Shown here piece by piece: positions 13,401 through 22,125 of a DNA stretch of 64,000 nucleotides. A model generated the notes under the pieces. The model was not told where the DNA came from. It saw only the letters and a list, made by a program, of their open reading frames with translations, and made no database searches. Position 1 is the first letter of the stretch. The number at the start of each line of letters is the position of its first letter. The position numbers and the translations under genes were made by a program. The DNA is taken from the NCBI RefSeq assembly GCF_026210795.1, contig NC_089429.1:2666001-2730000 (forward strand), in the 5' to 3' direction. The DNA comes from Rhizophagus irregularis. Lineage: Eukaryota; Glomeromycota; Glomeromycetes; Glomerales; Glomeraceae.

Positions 13401-13689
13401 ACGAATTTGGAATCCGCATTCGTATGATAAAGGATTATGGGAATATGCAATAAACATCACTTCAACACTTAAACAATTTTCAAGGCCTAAAGGTTTGTCC
13501 AAATCTTCTTATTTACCTTACTCATCTTTACCACTTCTGACCTATGCTGATTCACGTGACTCCAGAACCGATTGGTTAAAAAACTCGATGCAATATGGAT
13601 TATCTTGGTTTAATCACATTTCGGTTTTTATGGGTCGTCTAACGGTGCTACTTAAAAACTGCTTTTGCAGGATGGAGTATCGATTTTAA
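7485..13689 (+). pseudogene. LINE copy 2 ORF2: EEP endonuclease, reverse transcriptase, RNase H, Cys-rich tail; broken
   Basis: Domains run in order. The EEP nuclease covers 7485-8450 (FNVNGLK, DTHLS, SDFNMN where copy 1 has GDFNMN, ISDHNPI), with a one-base frameshift near 7980. A linker is split by the MITE at 8643-9180. Decayed sequence lies at 9815-10070. The RT palm is at 10075-10884 (SQDISKAFDSVD; GIDQGEVISPLL; catalytic box FMDDSTL). There are stops at 10881 and 11000. The RT thumb and RNase H are at 11002-12900 (YTDGS, SQAEAAAIYAAL, YTDSQSS, FTDSLANTA carrying the expected acidic residues). After a further stop comes a C-terminal CRSC…H…C zinc-binding region (about 13060-13105), typical of LINE ORF2 tails. 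The protein is dead through several independent lesions. Confidence 0.87.
8643..9180. mobile_element. MITE family A (TCACAGGTC…), 538 bp, inserted in LINE copy 2
   Basis: It is a long imperfect palindrome. The ends read TCACAGGTCAAAAAGTG and CACTTTTCAACCTGTA, followed inward by many copies of ACCAATCGGTTACCAATCAG-like words. A central pair of arms carries GAATCGTCT…GACGAATCTAATGG. It sits between CTA (8640-8642) and CTA (9181-9183). LINE copy 1 (near 1495) has one CTA at this point, so a 3-bp target duplication is supported. Three-base duplications fit CACTA or Harbinger-type transposases. No ORF is carried. Confidence 0.9.
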
Positions 13690-13936
13690 TAGTGGGCGCG
13701 TCATTTGTTTTTTTGTTAGCATAGTTGCTTCTACTTTGGTTGGAATATATCAAGGGGAGAGATCTAGGAAGTGTTAGTATTAGCGAATTTTCTTTTGAAC
13801 TTTCTTTTAATTTTAATTTCTTTCTAGGAGACTATATAGCTTTGTTTTTAGTTAGTTTTTATTTTATTTTCTTTTTCTTATATGTAATTTTGTAAAGTTT
13901 GATAAATAATTAATAAAGATAAAGGCTGCTATGCCA

Positions 13937-13985
13937 TGTTTGCCTAAAAGTCCATTATGACCTTTATATTAGATATCCAGGATCC
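13937..13985. repeat. Terminal fragment of MITE family B
   Basis: About 49 bp match one terminal arm of family B (AAAGTCCATTATGACC… GATATCCAGGATCCT). The rest of the element is absent. It marks the junction between the LINE 3' end and the downstream coding fragment. Confidence 0.7.
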
Positions 13986-14238
13986 TTCAGAGATCAAAGA
14001 AAAAGAATTCCAACTATTTTTTGCAGACAAAGCAAATGTAAACATGAGTTCTTACAAAATAGACGCAAAAACACAATTACCAATACTTTATTTGAAAGAT
14101 CAAAAAAGTGCTTTTTGGGAAAAATTTTCTGCTACTTATCCTGATGGGATGAAACGTACTTCTTTTATGTTCTGCTTACAAAATAGTTACTTCAAATCAC
14201 TAGTCGGAATATTCCATTTCGTCCAAATTTCAAATTGA
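13986..14238 (+). pseudogene. Fragment of an unrecognised protein-coding sequence
   Basis: An open frame from the MITE junction to 14238 reads EIKEKEFQLFFADKANVN, then LPILYLKDQKSAFWEKFSAT and PDGMKRTSFMF. Composition and phrasing are protein-like (mixed aromatic and charged residues, no low complexity), unlike random AT-rich frames nearby. There is no upstream start of its own, and it ends in a degenerate tail, so it is a truncated piece. I do not recognise the family, and no function is assigned. Confidence 0.4.
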
Positions 14239-14576
14239 TGAATGTTGAGCGAAAGTTGGTCTAAATTCAGCTGATCATTGCCAAAAAAATCATCAAAATT
14301 ATTATGGACGATTTGCACAGTTCACCTGCCACTTGTCAACAAATCGATCAGTAGAAATTGACAACAAATCAGTAAAATCAAATTGACGATTGTTAATAAA
14401 CCTAATAATTTATTACTGATTTTTGTACATTTAACTAATTACTGATTTTAATTTTATAATAATTTATTAATTAAATTTTATTAATTCGTTTATTAAAAAT
14501 TACATAAATTAATATCTATCTATCATCTATATACACCATCCACTGCCCACCATCCATCATCCATCATCCACCTAAC
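14239..14576. other. AT-rich noncoding spacer with CCATC/ATCC microsatellite
   Basis: No coding frame or terminal repeat is seen. The stretch ends in a short simple repeat (CATCCATCATCCATCATCC, about 14537-14572) directly before the tandem array. Confidence 0.5.
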
Positions 14577-15664
14577 CTGATAAAAGTCTGTAGAAAACCT
14601 ACAAAAAAAAGAGGAAACGGGTAGTAACCTATTTTTTAAATAAAAAAATTGAAGTTTCAAAAGAAACTTACCTGATCTAATAAAATCTGAAGAGAAACCT
14701 ACAAAAAAAAAGTAAAGAAACGGTTAGTTCGTTTCTTTAATAAAAAAAAATAAAGTTTCAAAAGATTTGAAACTTACCTGCCCATCCAATAAAGTCCGAA
14801 GGAGAAAATCTACAAAAAAAAGAAGAAACAATTAGTTTAATGTTTCTTTAATAAAAAAATTAAAGTTTCGAAAATTCGAAACTTACCCACAAATTCGATA
14901 ATAGAAACTAACAAATAAAAAAAAGAAACGGTTAGTTCGTTTCTTTAATAAAAAAAATAAAGTTTTGAAAAATTCAAAACTTACCCGCCCATCTAATACT
15001 CGCCCATCCAATAAAGTCCAAAGGGAAAATTTACAAAAAAAAAGAAGAAACAATTAGTTTAATATTTTTTCAATAAAAAAATTAAAGTTTCAAAAATTCG
15101 AAACTTATCTGCCCATCCAATAAAGTCCCAAGGGGAGAACCTACAAAAAAAGAAGAAACAATTAGTTTAACGTTTCTTCAATAAAAAAATTAAAGTTTTG
15201 AAAATTTGAAACTTACCCGCCCATCCAATAAAGTTCCAAGAAGGGGAAACCTACAAAAAAAAGAAGAAACAATCAGTTTAACATTTCTTAAATAAAAAAA
15301 ATTAAAGTTTTGATACTTCAAAACTTACCCGCCAATTTGATAATGGAAACCTACAAATAAAAAAAATAAAAAAATGGTTAGTCCATTTCTTTAATAATAA
15401 TAAAAAATAAAGTTTCAAAATACACTTCAAAACTTACCCGTCTATTCAATATTAGTCCGAAGAAGAACCTACAAAAAAAAATTAAGAAACGGTTAGCAAA
15501 CCGATTCTGTTATAAAAAAAATTTCAAAGTTTCAAAATCGAAACTTATCCGATCCATCAGCCTGAAATGGAAGCCTACAAAAGTAAAAAGAAATGATTAT
15601 TAGTAAATCATTTCTTTTAAAGTTTCGAAATTAACCCAACTTCAAAACTTACCATCGACCAACT
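14577..15664 (-). repeat. Tandem array A1: ~105-bp units with intron/mini-exon architecture
   Basis: About ten degenerate units occur. Read on the minus strand, each has a T-run plus GTAG (acceptor-like), then 22-46 nt (often …GGACTTTATTGGATGGGC), then GTAAGTTT (donor-like), then 70-85 nt with two small hairpins (AGTTTCGAA/TTCGAAACT type and GAAAC…GTTTC type). Donor-like GT dinucleotides lie at 14670, 14776, 14885, 14983, 15215, 15327, 15436 and 15651. Two units carry GATAAG instead (near 15115 and 15545). These signals match the introns of the real genes in this window (GTAAG…TTTTTTAG). The exon-like pieces are not multiples of three and carry no clear protein. Confidence 0.8.
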
Positions 15665-15769
15665 CATGCCCTAAACTCTAATATCTATTATACTTCGAGA
15701 GCGAATAGAGGTGGACCAAAATGAAAAGGTGATAACAGGAATAATGCACCAAAAGCGGGTGGTGATGCA

Positions 15770-16190
15770 CCAAAAAGAGGAGGTGATCTTGAACCTACAA
15801 AAAAAATGTTAGTAAACGTTTTGTTAAATAAAATTTTTTAAAAACATTTAACTCTCCTACTAAAGTTCCCACGTGTCTAAAAGAGGTGATCTTGAACCTA
15901 CAAAAAAAAAGAATAAAACGTTAGCAAACATTTTGTTAAATAAAATTTTTAAAAAACATCTAACTCTCCTACTAAAGTTTCTATGCGTTTAAAAGAGGTG
16001 ATCTTAAATCTACAAAAAAAAGAATGAAAACGTTAGCAAACATTTCGTTAAATAAAATTTTTTTAAAAAATCTAACTCTCCTACCGAAGTTTCCACACAT
16101 CTAAAAGCTGAATAACTAAAAAAAAAAATTTGAAATTAGTTTATTAAGGCAAAAACAAAAGAAATAAAAAAAATTAAAAACTTACCAAAA
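15770..16190 (-). repeat. Tandem array A2: ~120-bp units continuing the intron-like array
   Basis: Three units share AGAGGTGATCTT and CTAACTCTCCTAC blocks on the plus strand. On the minus strand each begins after TTTTTTTGTAG (acceptor-like ends near 15795, 15898, 16012) and contains GTTAGCAAACGTT-type hairpins similar to array A1. The upstream-most module (minus strand, about 16230-16187) has acceptor TTCTTTTAG, a 33-nt piece and donor GTAAGTTTTT. The block between A1 and A2 (15664-15770) is unique sequence with possible coding character. Confidence 0.65.
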
Positions 16191-16194
16191 TACT

Positions 16195-16400
16195 GTATCC
16201 AAAGAGTCGAGGCATCACCTAAAAGAAGAAAGAGGGAATGGACGAAAGAAAGGGAAAAGGGAAAGACAAAAAAGTGAGAGGAAAGGGAGATGAAAAAGTG
16301 AATAGAAAGGGGGGAAGACAAAAAAGTGACGAATAGGGTGAGTGGAAAAGTAAAATGAAAAAGTGGAAGTGTGAGAAAAAAAAAAGTTAATTTAAGTTAA
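16195..16400. other. Polypurine tract
   Basis: The plus strand is almost purely A/G over about 180 bases (GAAAGGGAAAAGGGAAAG and similar), with interspersed AAAAAGTGA words. No protein-like frame is present. It sits immediately upstream (minus-strand sense) of the splice-like array. Confidence 0.6.
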
Positions 16401-16664
16401 ATATAGTATCACCTATTGTGTAATGCACGTGATACATAATTTTATAAAATATCGACTAAAAAGTTATTGGTCAATTTTTTTTCAATTTTTAAGTTTAGCC
16501 AAAATCTAGTCGAATCATGTGACACTTCAGACGAAATTTTGCTGAAAGGTCTTGGTGACGAAAGAAATGATTTTGACCAGTAGCGAAAACAACAGTTGAT
16601 TCGCATCACGCAACGGTAAATAATTATTTTGATGTAATTTTAATTTTTTTTCTCATTTTATGTT

Positions 16665-18183
16665 AATCAATTATAGATTACACATGTGATCAAAAGATAT
16701 GTTAGAATTGGATGTGATCTTACTGAAGGCGAAAATATTGAAATGGCACTTCAAGATCTAAACGGGATATCAGTATCACATATAGAATCAAATCGGGATA
16801 TAGAAACATTAGTTGATCAAGAAAATTTAGATTAAGAAAATTTGAGGTAAATTTATTTTCAATTATCTCAATAAAATAAAGATATAATCGAAAATAAAAT
16901 GATAGATCTATAATTTTATAATAGATCAAGAGTGTAAATTTATTGTGAAATCTTATTTGTAATAAAAAATAATAACATGTAGTAAAACTATTTATAATTG
17001 AAAATACAATAAATAGAACACTAAAACTAAAATTACTGGTAAAATAAAAATAAAAAATAAATCATTAGGTTTATAATTTTATATTAAATCAAAAGTGTAA
17101 TTTATTTTGATTTTATTTATAAACAAAAAAAAAATACAACTATACTGGTAAAATTATTTATAATTGATGAAAATACAATAAATAGAATCCTGAAATAAAA
17201 AATTACCGGTAAAACTAAATAAAAAATATTGTTCATAAATAATGGAGCGTAATAAAAATGATAGAACGCTAGCAAAAAAAAAAATAATATCAATTATAAA
17301 ATTACATAATAGGGATAATCAAAAACCAAAAAATACCAAAAATATCAAAGAAAAAAAATCTAAAATTATATCCAGCATTTCAAAGTGATTTGGGTGGAGT
17401 TGGCCTGTAGCAGGTTAATTTGCTGAATGCGTTTATGCATGCTCTCTTTCACATATTGGCAAATGGATCGATTTCTCTCCTGCACAAATTGCTAACCTTT
17501 GTGGTACAGTTTACAGACCCTTCCCAACAGTTTCAGAGCCAACTGAGCCAAATACTCCTTGGATAATGCCGAATCCTAGTATAAAAACAGGTTGTATAAT
17601 TATTTATTGCTGCAAATTTGAAATCATGGAAAACTAAATAATTACCTGTAATTATTTATAAGATTCAGAGTTTCCAATAAATGAGGTGGTAAATGAAATC
17701 GTTGAGAGCTAAGCTATAAGGTAATATCAACATGAATTTTCATTTTATTTTATACTTAGCAAAATACTAATACTAAGTAACTAAATCTTTAGCCTTGAAC
17801 AAGAATTTTCTCTTAAAAAAGGATGGGCCTTGAAGGAAAATCTAAAGCTTAGTAATAAAGGTGGAGGTAAACGTATATCAAAAAATGTTGTTCAGTATTT
17901 ACAAGGTTATTTTTGGCTGGAAATCTGAGAGCTACGGATTGCTATTCACCAGAAAATATGTACACCTGTTTAGAAGAATTGGCTGCAAAGGGAGAACTTA
18001 CCTTGGAAGAAATACCAATAGTAAAAACCATCAAAGGATGGATAGGAAGGCATATAGTGCTATTTTCAAAAAGGAAGCATCAGAGAAGACGCTGATTGAA
18101 AATATGAAAAGTAATCAAAGTGGAGCAGTTGTGAAAAGTAGTATTAAACCCAATAACCGCCAAAAAAAGGTTAAAAACTTATA
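16665..18183 (+). pseudogene. Split coding remnants of an unrecognised gene or transposon
   Basis: Three protein-like blocks share the plus strand and are separated by AT-rich gaps. The first is at 16671-16810 (RIGCDLTEGENIEMALQDLN…). The second is at 17430-17590 (CSLSHIGKWIDFSPAQIANL, then PTVSEPTEPNTPW, followed by a donor-like GT). The third is at 17796-18183 (GGGKRISKNVVQYLQGYFLA, NMYTCLEELAAKGELTLEEI). In the third block the frame shifts near 18050 between GWIGRH and YSAIFKKEASEKTL, so it is broken. I do not recognise the family; it could be a decayed multi-exon host gene or part of a dispersed repeat. Confidence 0.45.
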
Positions 18184-18346
18184 GAGAGTGTTTTGTTAGA
18201 GTAGAAATTAGCGGACTATATCAATAAAACTATTATGAAATCTTCCTTTCCCTTATATAAAACTTCGTAAACTGCAATATAATAAACAGTTTTTTTTTTA
18301 CAATTTGCTTTTTAAAGATCCTCATCACACAATTGTAATAGTAAAT

Positions 18347-18636
18347 TAGTGTTTGGAATCATATAACAGTTATTTGAATAACTCGAGTATATTCGAGTAT
18401 TCGAATAAGCATAATGGTTATTTGAGTATTCATTTAGCCAGTTATAGTATAGTTAAAATTCTAATTGGGCATTAAATCCTTAAATTTAACTGAGTTAAAA
18501 TCATAATTCATGGCCAAAAATTATGTAAATCATTACTATAAAAGGAAATTTAACTTATTTGAATATTATTCGAATACACTTTATAAATTTAAATGAATAC
18601 TCGAGTATATTTGAATATATTCGATTTCAAACACTA
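18347..18636. mobile_element. hAT-type MITE (TAGTGTTTGGAATC), 290 bp, copy 1
   Basis: The terminal inverted repeats read TAGTGTTTGG… and …CAAACACTA, with TAGTAAAT duplicated exactly on both sides (18339-18346, 18637-18644). The subterminal regions are rich in ATTCGAATA/ACTCGAGT words. The 8-bp duplication and TAGTG terminus fit the hAT superfamily. A near-identical sister lies at 48337-48625. Confidence 0.92.
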
Positions 18637-18644
18637 TAGTAAAT

Positions 18645-19261
18645 TACGCAATCTTATAACAAATAATTGGTGATTTATTTAATACAAAATGATCATCAAC
18701 ATTATTATATATAAAAATTGCATCACATTTTATTATAGAAACTCTATTGATCACATGCAGATCGGCAATTAATACTTATTAAATATTGCTATTCAATAAA
18801 CATACGGTTTCAGTTGGTCTAACATCTACCTAATTTTAAGCAATTATTGATTTTTTTGCGATTTTTTCAAATTTTTCAGTTTTCTAAGTTAAATAACTCT
18901 GCGAAAATAAATTTTGATGCTTTAAAATGATCTGTGCCGCCCCTAAATCACATATTCTGAATGTGTACTACAAAGTGTTTATTTTTAGATTATTAAGTAA
19001 AATCAGATTTTTAATTAGTCTATTGTTCACATGTGGATTAGCAATTAAGTACTTGGGCAAAAAACAAATACATTAAAAGTATATTTTAAAAGTATTTTAG
19101 ATACATTTTAGGTATATTATAAGTATATCGTGAATTAAAATTGATACTTATTTTAAGTATATTTTAATAAAATTTTAAGTAAATTTTAAGTATAAAAACT
19201 TTTCATAGGGATTATATTAATTTTATATACAATAATATATACTACTATTACCATAATATCA
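18645..19261. other. AT-rich noncoding region
   Basis: No protein-like frame or clear repeat boundary was found. A short run of related words (AAGTATATTTTAA, TTTTAGGTATA) at 19070-19195 suggests old low-complexity duplication. Confidence 0.4.
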
Positions 19262-19640
19262 ATATTACCATCATAATAATCTAATCCAATTCTTCACGAT
19301 CAATGATATTCATTTTCTCAAAGAAATTATTCATTCACTCTATGACTTCGCTTGGAATCATATTAATACCCTTTGAAGGATCCAAATAATTTAAAGCAAC
19401 TGTCATACTGAAAGCTATGGAATTTTTTTCTGTATTTGAACTAGTAAATACATGATCAATGATTGAATTAAGATAGGTATAATGTGGATCATTATTAGAT
19501 CAATTGGTTAATTCAATTTTTTATACCAATCACGGGTTATTTTTGAATCTTTAAACTTCTTCTCTGCTTCACGTGTAACTTGATGATTTTTGGTCTTAGA
19601 CTTCTCAAGATCCATAAATTCAGCATGAAGCCATGAACAG
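19262..19640 (-). pseudogene. Decayed coding fragment, unknown
   Basis: The minus strand reads protein-like text with two frame changes: AEFMDLEKSKTKNHQVTREA, then YTYLNSIIDHVFTSSNTEKN, then FSMTVALNYLDPSKGINMIP. Internal stops interrupt it. The family is not recognised. The following hAT remnant is on the opposite strand, so the two are probably unrelated. Confidence 0.35.
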
Positions 19641-19675
19641 CATCCTTAACAATGATTTCTGATTTAAAATCAAAA

Positions 19676-21439
19676 GGGGGTTAATGTTGGTGCCATTGTA
19701 ACAGATAGTGCAAGTGCATATACTGCAGCTAGGTAGATATTTTTATTCTATTTGATATTTAATACAATTAATATAATAATAATATGACTATTTAAACCTT
19801 AGGCAAAGATTAAGAATTTCAAATAGAACAATAGTTTTTTTACTTTGCTTTGCCCATCAGATTAATCTCTGTGTAGATGAAATCTTTAAAGAATCAACTG
19901 AGTTAAAAGTAGCATTGAATAATGCGATTAGACTTACAACTTACTTTAGAAATCCTAATCATAAATTTTTTGTAGCAAAATTACACGAACATAAAAAATT
20001 ACTTATGATGGTAAAATCTATACACTAGCAGTTTCAGAAAAACCCCAGTGGAACAGTTATTACGAAGTATGTTCAAGTCTTTTGAGAACTTAACAAGCGT
20101 TACAGGTAAATTTACCAACATACTGTTAAATTCATTATTAATTATATTAAATTTTAATTAATTTATTAAAATTTGATAATTTTAGATACTTGCAATTAAT
20201 TTTAAACCACTTTTTAGTCAAGTTTGACGGCAAGCAGGAGAAACTCCAACTATTTCATGTGAAATATTTGAGATTATTGATTCTGAATCATTTTGGATGA
20301 ATATACATTTAATTGTAAAAATATTATATCTATATTGCAAAATACTAGATATTCTTTAAAAGGATAAAGCGCGTTTATTTCAAGTTATATACTGTTTTGC
20401 ATACCTTTTTTAATTTTAGAATGATTATATGAATATTCAACTTGCTACACAAATTCAAGTACAATTAGAAAAAAGATGGAGTGATTGGAAACAGCCACTA
20501 CTTTTATTATCATGTTTACTACATCCTGAATATTGAATAGAACAATTCAAAAATAATGTAAATATCAATTATACTACTTTTGGTAAATGGCAAAAAAAAT
20601 CTACCTGTATTTTATGTGAATTTGATAATTTTCATTTGGACAAATATCTGTTTAATGATGATACATATGGGGTTTTTGCAATAGAAAGGTACAAAACTCA
20701 AAAAAAATTTTAATTTTACTTTATATGCTAATTATGTTTTTTTTTACTGAAATAAATGCAAATTTAATATTAATTTAATTTTTAATTTTTTTTGAGTTTC
20801 GTACCTTTCTATTGTAAAGACCCATATAAACAATTTAATAATGATATCTGTATTTTGCGAGAGTATCTACAAATGAATTAGGATTAGCTGCTTGCACATT
20901 ATTTGGTATTTATGTAAATGCTGCTTCTGTTGAATGTTTATGGAGTTGTATGGGTTTTTTGCAAACTAATTGTCAAAATTGTTTAAAGTTATTTAATTTT
21001 TTATTTTATAAATAATATAAACAAATATTAAATTAATATGTAAATTTTTTTTTAGTCATCAAAAGTTCTTAATATGAGTAAATTAAGAGCGGATATAACA
21101 TGGAAACATCATATAAATTCTGATTCTTCAATTTTAACTTCATTAAGTATTATTATAACTTGTAATGAAGAGGAAAATAATAATGAAAAAGAAGTTGAAG
21201 AAAATCTAGTAATTATTAAAGAAGAAGAAGAAGAAGAAGAAGATTTAGAAAAAAAATTTAATAATTATTTGCAAGGATGGTCAGAAATGTTAGAAGAAGA
21301 AACTTATGAATTTGAAGAAAATGAAAATGAAAATGATATAATGCATATAACAGTTGATGATATTCTTCATCCTGCAATTGATCCTAATGCTAAATGGAAT
21401 TTGAATTCATTTTTTAAAGAATTAGAATTTCTTTTTTAA
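19676..21439 (+). pseudogene. hAT-family transposase remnant
   Basis: Scattered blocks on the plus strand match the order of a hAT transposase. GVNVGAIVTDSASAYTAA (about 19680-19732) is a catalytic-Asp block. CFAHQINLCVDEIFKEST (about 19848-19900) carries the conserved H-x-x-N/L segment. RWSDWKQPLLLLSCLLHPEY lies near 20475-20535. The C-terminal dimerisation block LAACTLFGIYVNAASVECLW runs from about 20887-20945 into an acidic tail that stays open to the stop at 21439. Frame breaks, in-frame stops and a 154-bp MITE at 20670-20823 inactivate it. hAT transposases cut and paste DNA with 8-bp target duplications. Confidence 0.75.
20670..20823. mobile_element. Short palindromic MITE (GGGTTTTTGCAATAG), 154 bp
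   Basis: The ends GGGTTTTTGCAATAGAAAGG and CCTTTCTATTGTAAAGACCC form inverted repeats around an AT-rich loop. Flanks are CATATG and ATATAA, suggesting insertion at an ATAT target. It splits the hAT transposase remnant between CILCEFDNFHLDKYLF and the next block. Confidence 0.75.
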
Positions 21440-21534
21440 TAATAATTTTATAAATTGTAAATAAATAAATAAATATTATAAGATCATGTGATATAAATGT
21501 CCCAATGTTCTGAAAATTAAAAAATTTTTGTTTA

Positions 21535-21574
21535 TGTCCATGGACTGTCCTGCCCTGTCCCTATGACAACACTG
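21535..21574 (+). repeat. Right terminal inverted repeat of the hAT element
   Basis: The sequence ends CCCTATGACAACACTG. Its complement CAGTGTTGTCATAGGGAC is the left end of the MITE at 62550-62814. It lies ~95 bp after the transposase stop, as expected for the 3' end of this hAT. The left end of the element was not found. Confidence 0.7.
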
Positions 21575-21734
21575 GATAAGATAATAGTTAAGTTGCACAT
21601 TTGCACTCAAATAAACAAAGATTTAGCTTGTATTAATTTCTTTTATTAAATGTATTTCTTTTAAATTTATTACAAAGTTTTTACATATAAATTATAATAA
21701 AAATTTCATTTCTGCGCATTAAGAAATATTTACT

Positions 21735-21930
21735 ATAGTAATACCACCAATTTTATAATTAAAATTTCACCCCCTACGTGATCAGTGACAGTTAAGGGGT
21801 TGTGAAAAAAATAATTTTAGAAGGCAAAAAAAAAACTAAGTCTTTCAGATAAATATAAATAGTGAAAACGTGGTGGAGTGTGATGCCGGTGATGAATATT
21901 ATTAGGTCACGTAAGGTGAAAAATTTAGTG
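21735..21930 (-). repeat. Repeat R, copy 1 (inverted)
   Basis: About 195 bp match, in reverse complement, the two tandem copies at 28373-28830 (shared words GATGCCGGTGATGAATATTA, AAGGGGTTGTGAAAAAAAT). It contains CACGTG-like palindromes. No coding content. Confidence 0.75.
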
Positions 21931-21938
21931 ATATTACC

Positions 21939-22048
21939 TCACAGGTCGAAAAGTGAAAAATCAGGCATCAATCAGTCACCAATCAGATAGCTGATTGGTG
22001 ACTGATTAGTGACTAATTGATGCCTGATTTTTCACTTTTCGACCTGTG
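21939..22048. mobile_element. Short MITE family A derivative, 110 bp
   Basis: It consists of the two family A ends only (TCACAGGTCGAAAAGTG … CACTTTTCGACCTGTG) joined by ATCAGTCACC-type words. It directly abuts the left end of the P-like element at 22050. Confidence 0.8.
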
Positions 22049-22049
22049 G

Positions 22050-22125
22050 CCTAGAGGTTAGATAAATAAACAGGGGCTAATTCATAGGTTACACAGACTG
22101 ATCAATCCCTGATAAAGCTGAAGCC
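22050..22125 (+). repeat. Left terminal inverted repeat of P-like element
   Basis: It begins CCTAGAGGTTAGATAAATAA, continues CAGGGGCTAA and TTACACAGACTGAT, and ends near GCTGAAGCC. The first 29 bases match the right repeat exactly (CAGGGGC included), then identity falls with small differences. Confidence 0.88.

Larger units (their letters stand above)
5194..13936 (+). mobile_element. LINE-type retrotransposon, copy 2 (near full length, inactive)
   Basis: This is the plus-strand copy of the element at 1-4941. It runs from the 5' end (ATCTGCCAACTCTTTC…) through ORF1 (5281-7436) and ORF2 (7485-13689) to an AT-rich 3' untranslated tail that ends near 13936 in AATTAATAAAGATAAAGG. It is interrupted by a 538-bp MITE at 8643-9180. 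Many stops differ from copy 1 by C-to-T or G-to-A changes. It directly abuts a family B MITE fragment at 13937. Confidence 0.88.

Noticed and set aside
14577-16190. CRISPR-like periodic array
   Set aside because: Units are degenerate, contain long A/T runs and splice-like words, no short exact repeat alternates with unique spacers, and the genome is eukaryotic.
21074-21439. Separate acidic protein gene
   Set aside because: It continues directly from the hAT C-terminal block and ends just before the hAT right terminal repeat, so it is the transposase tail.
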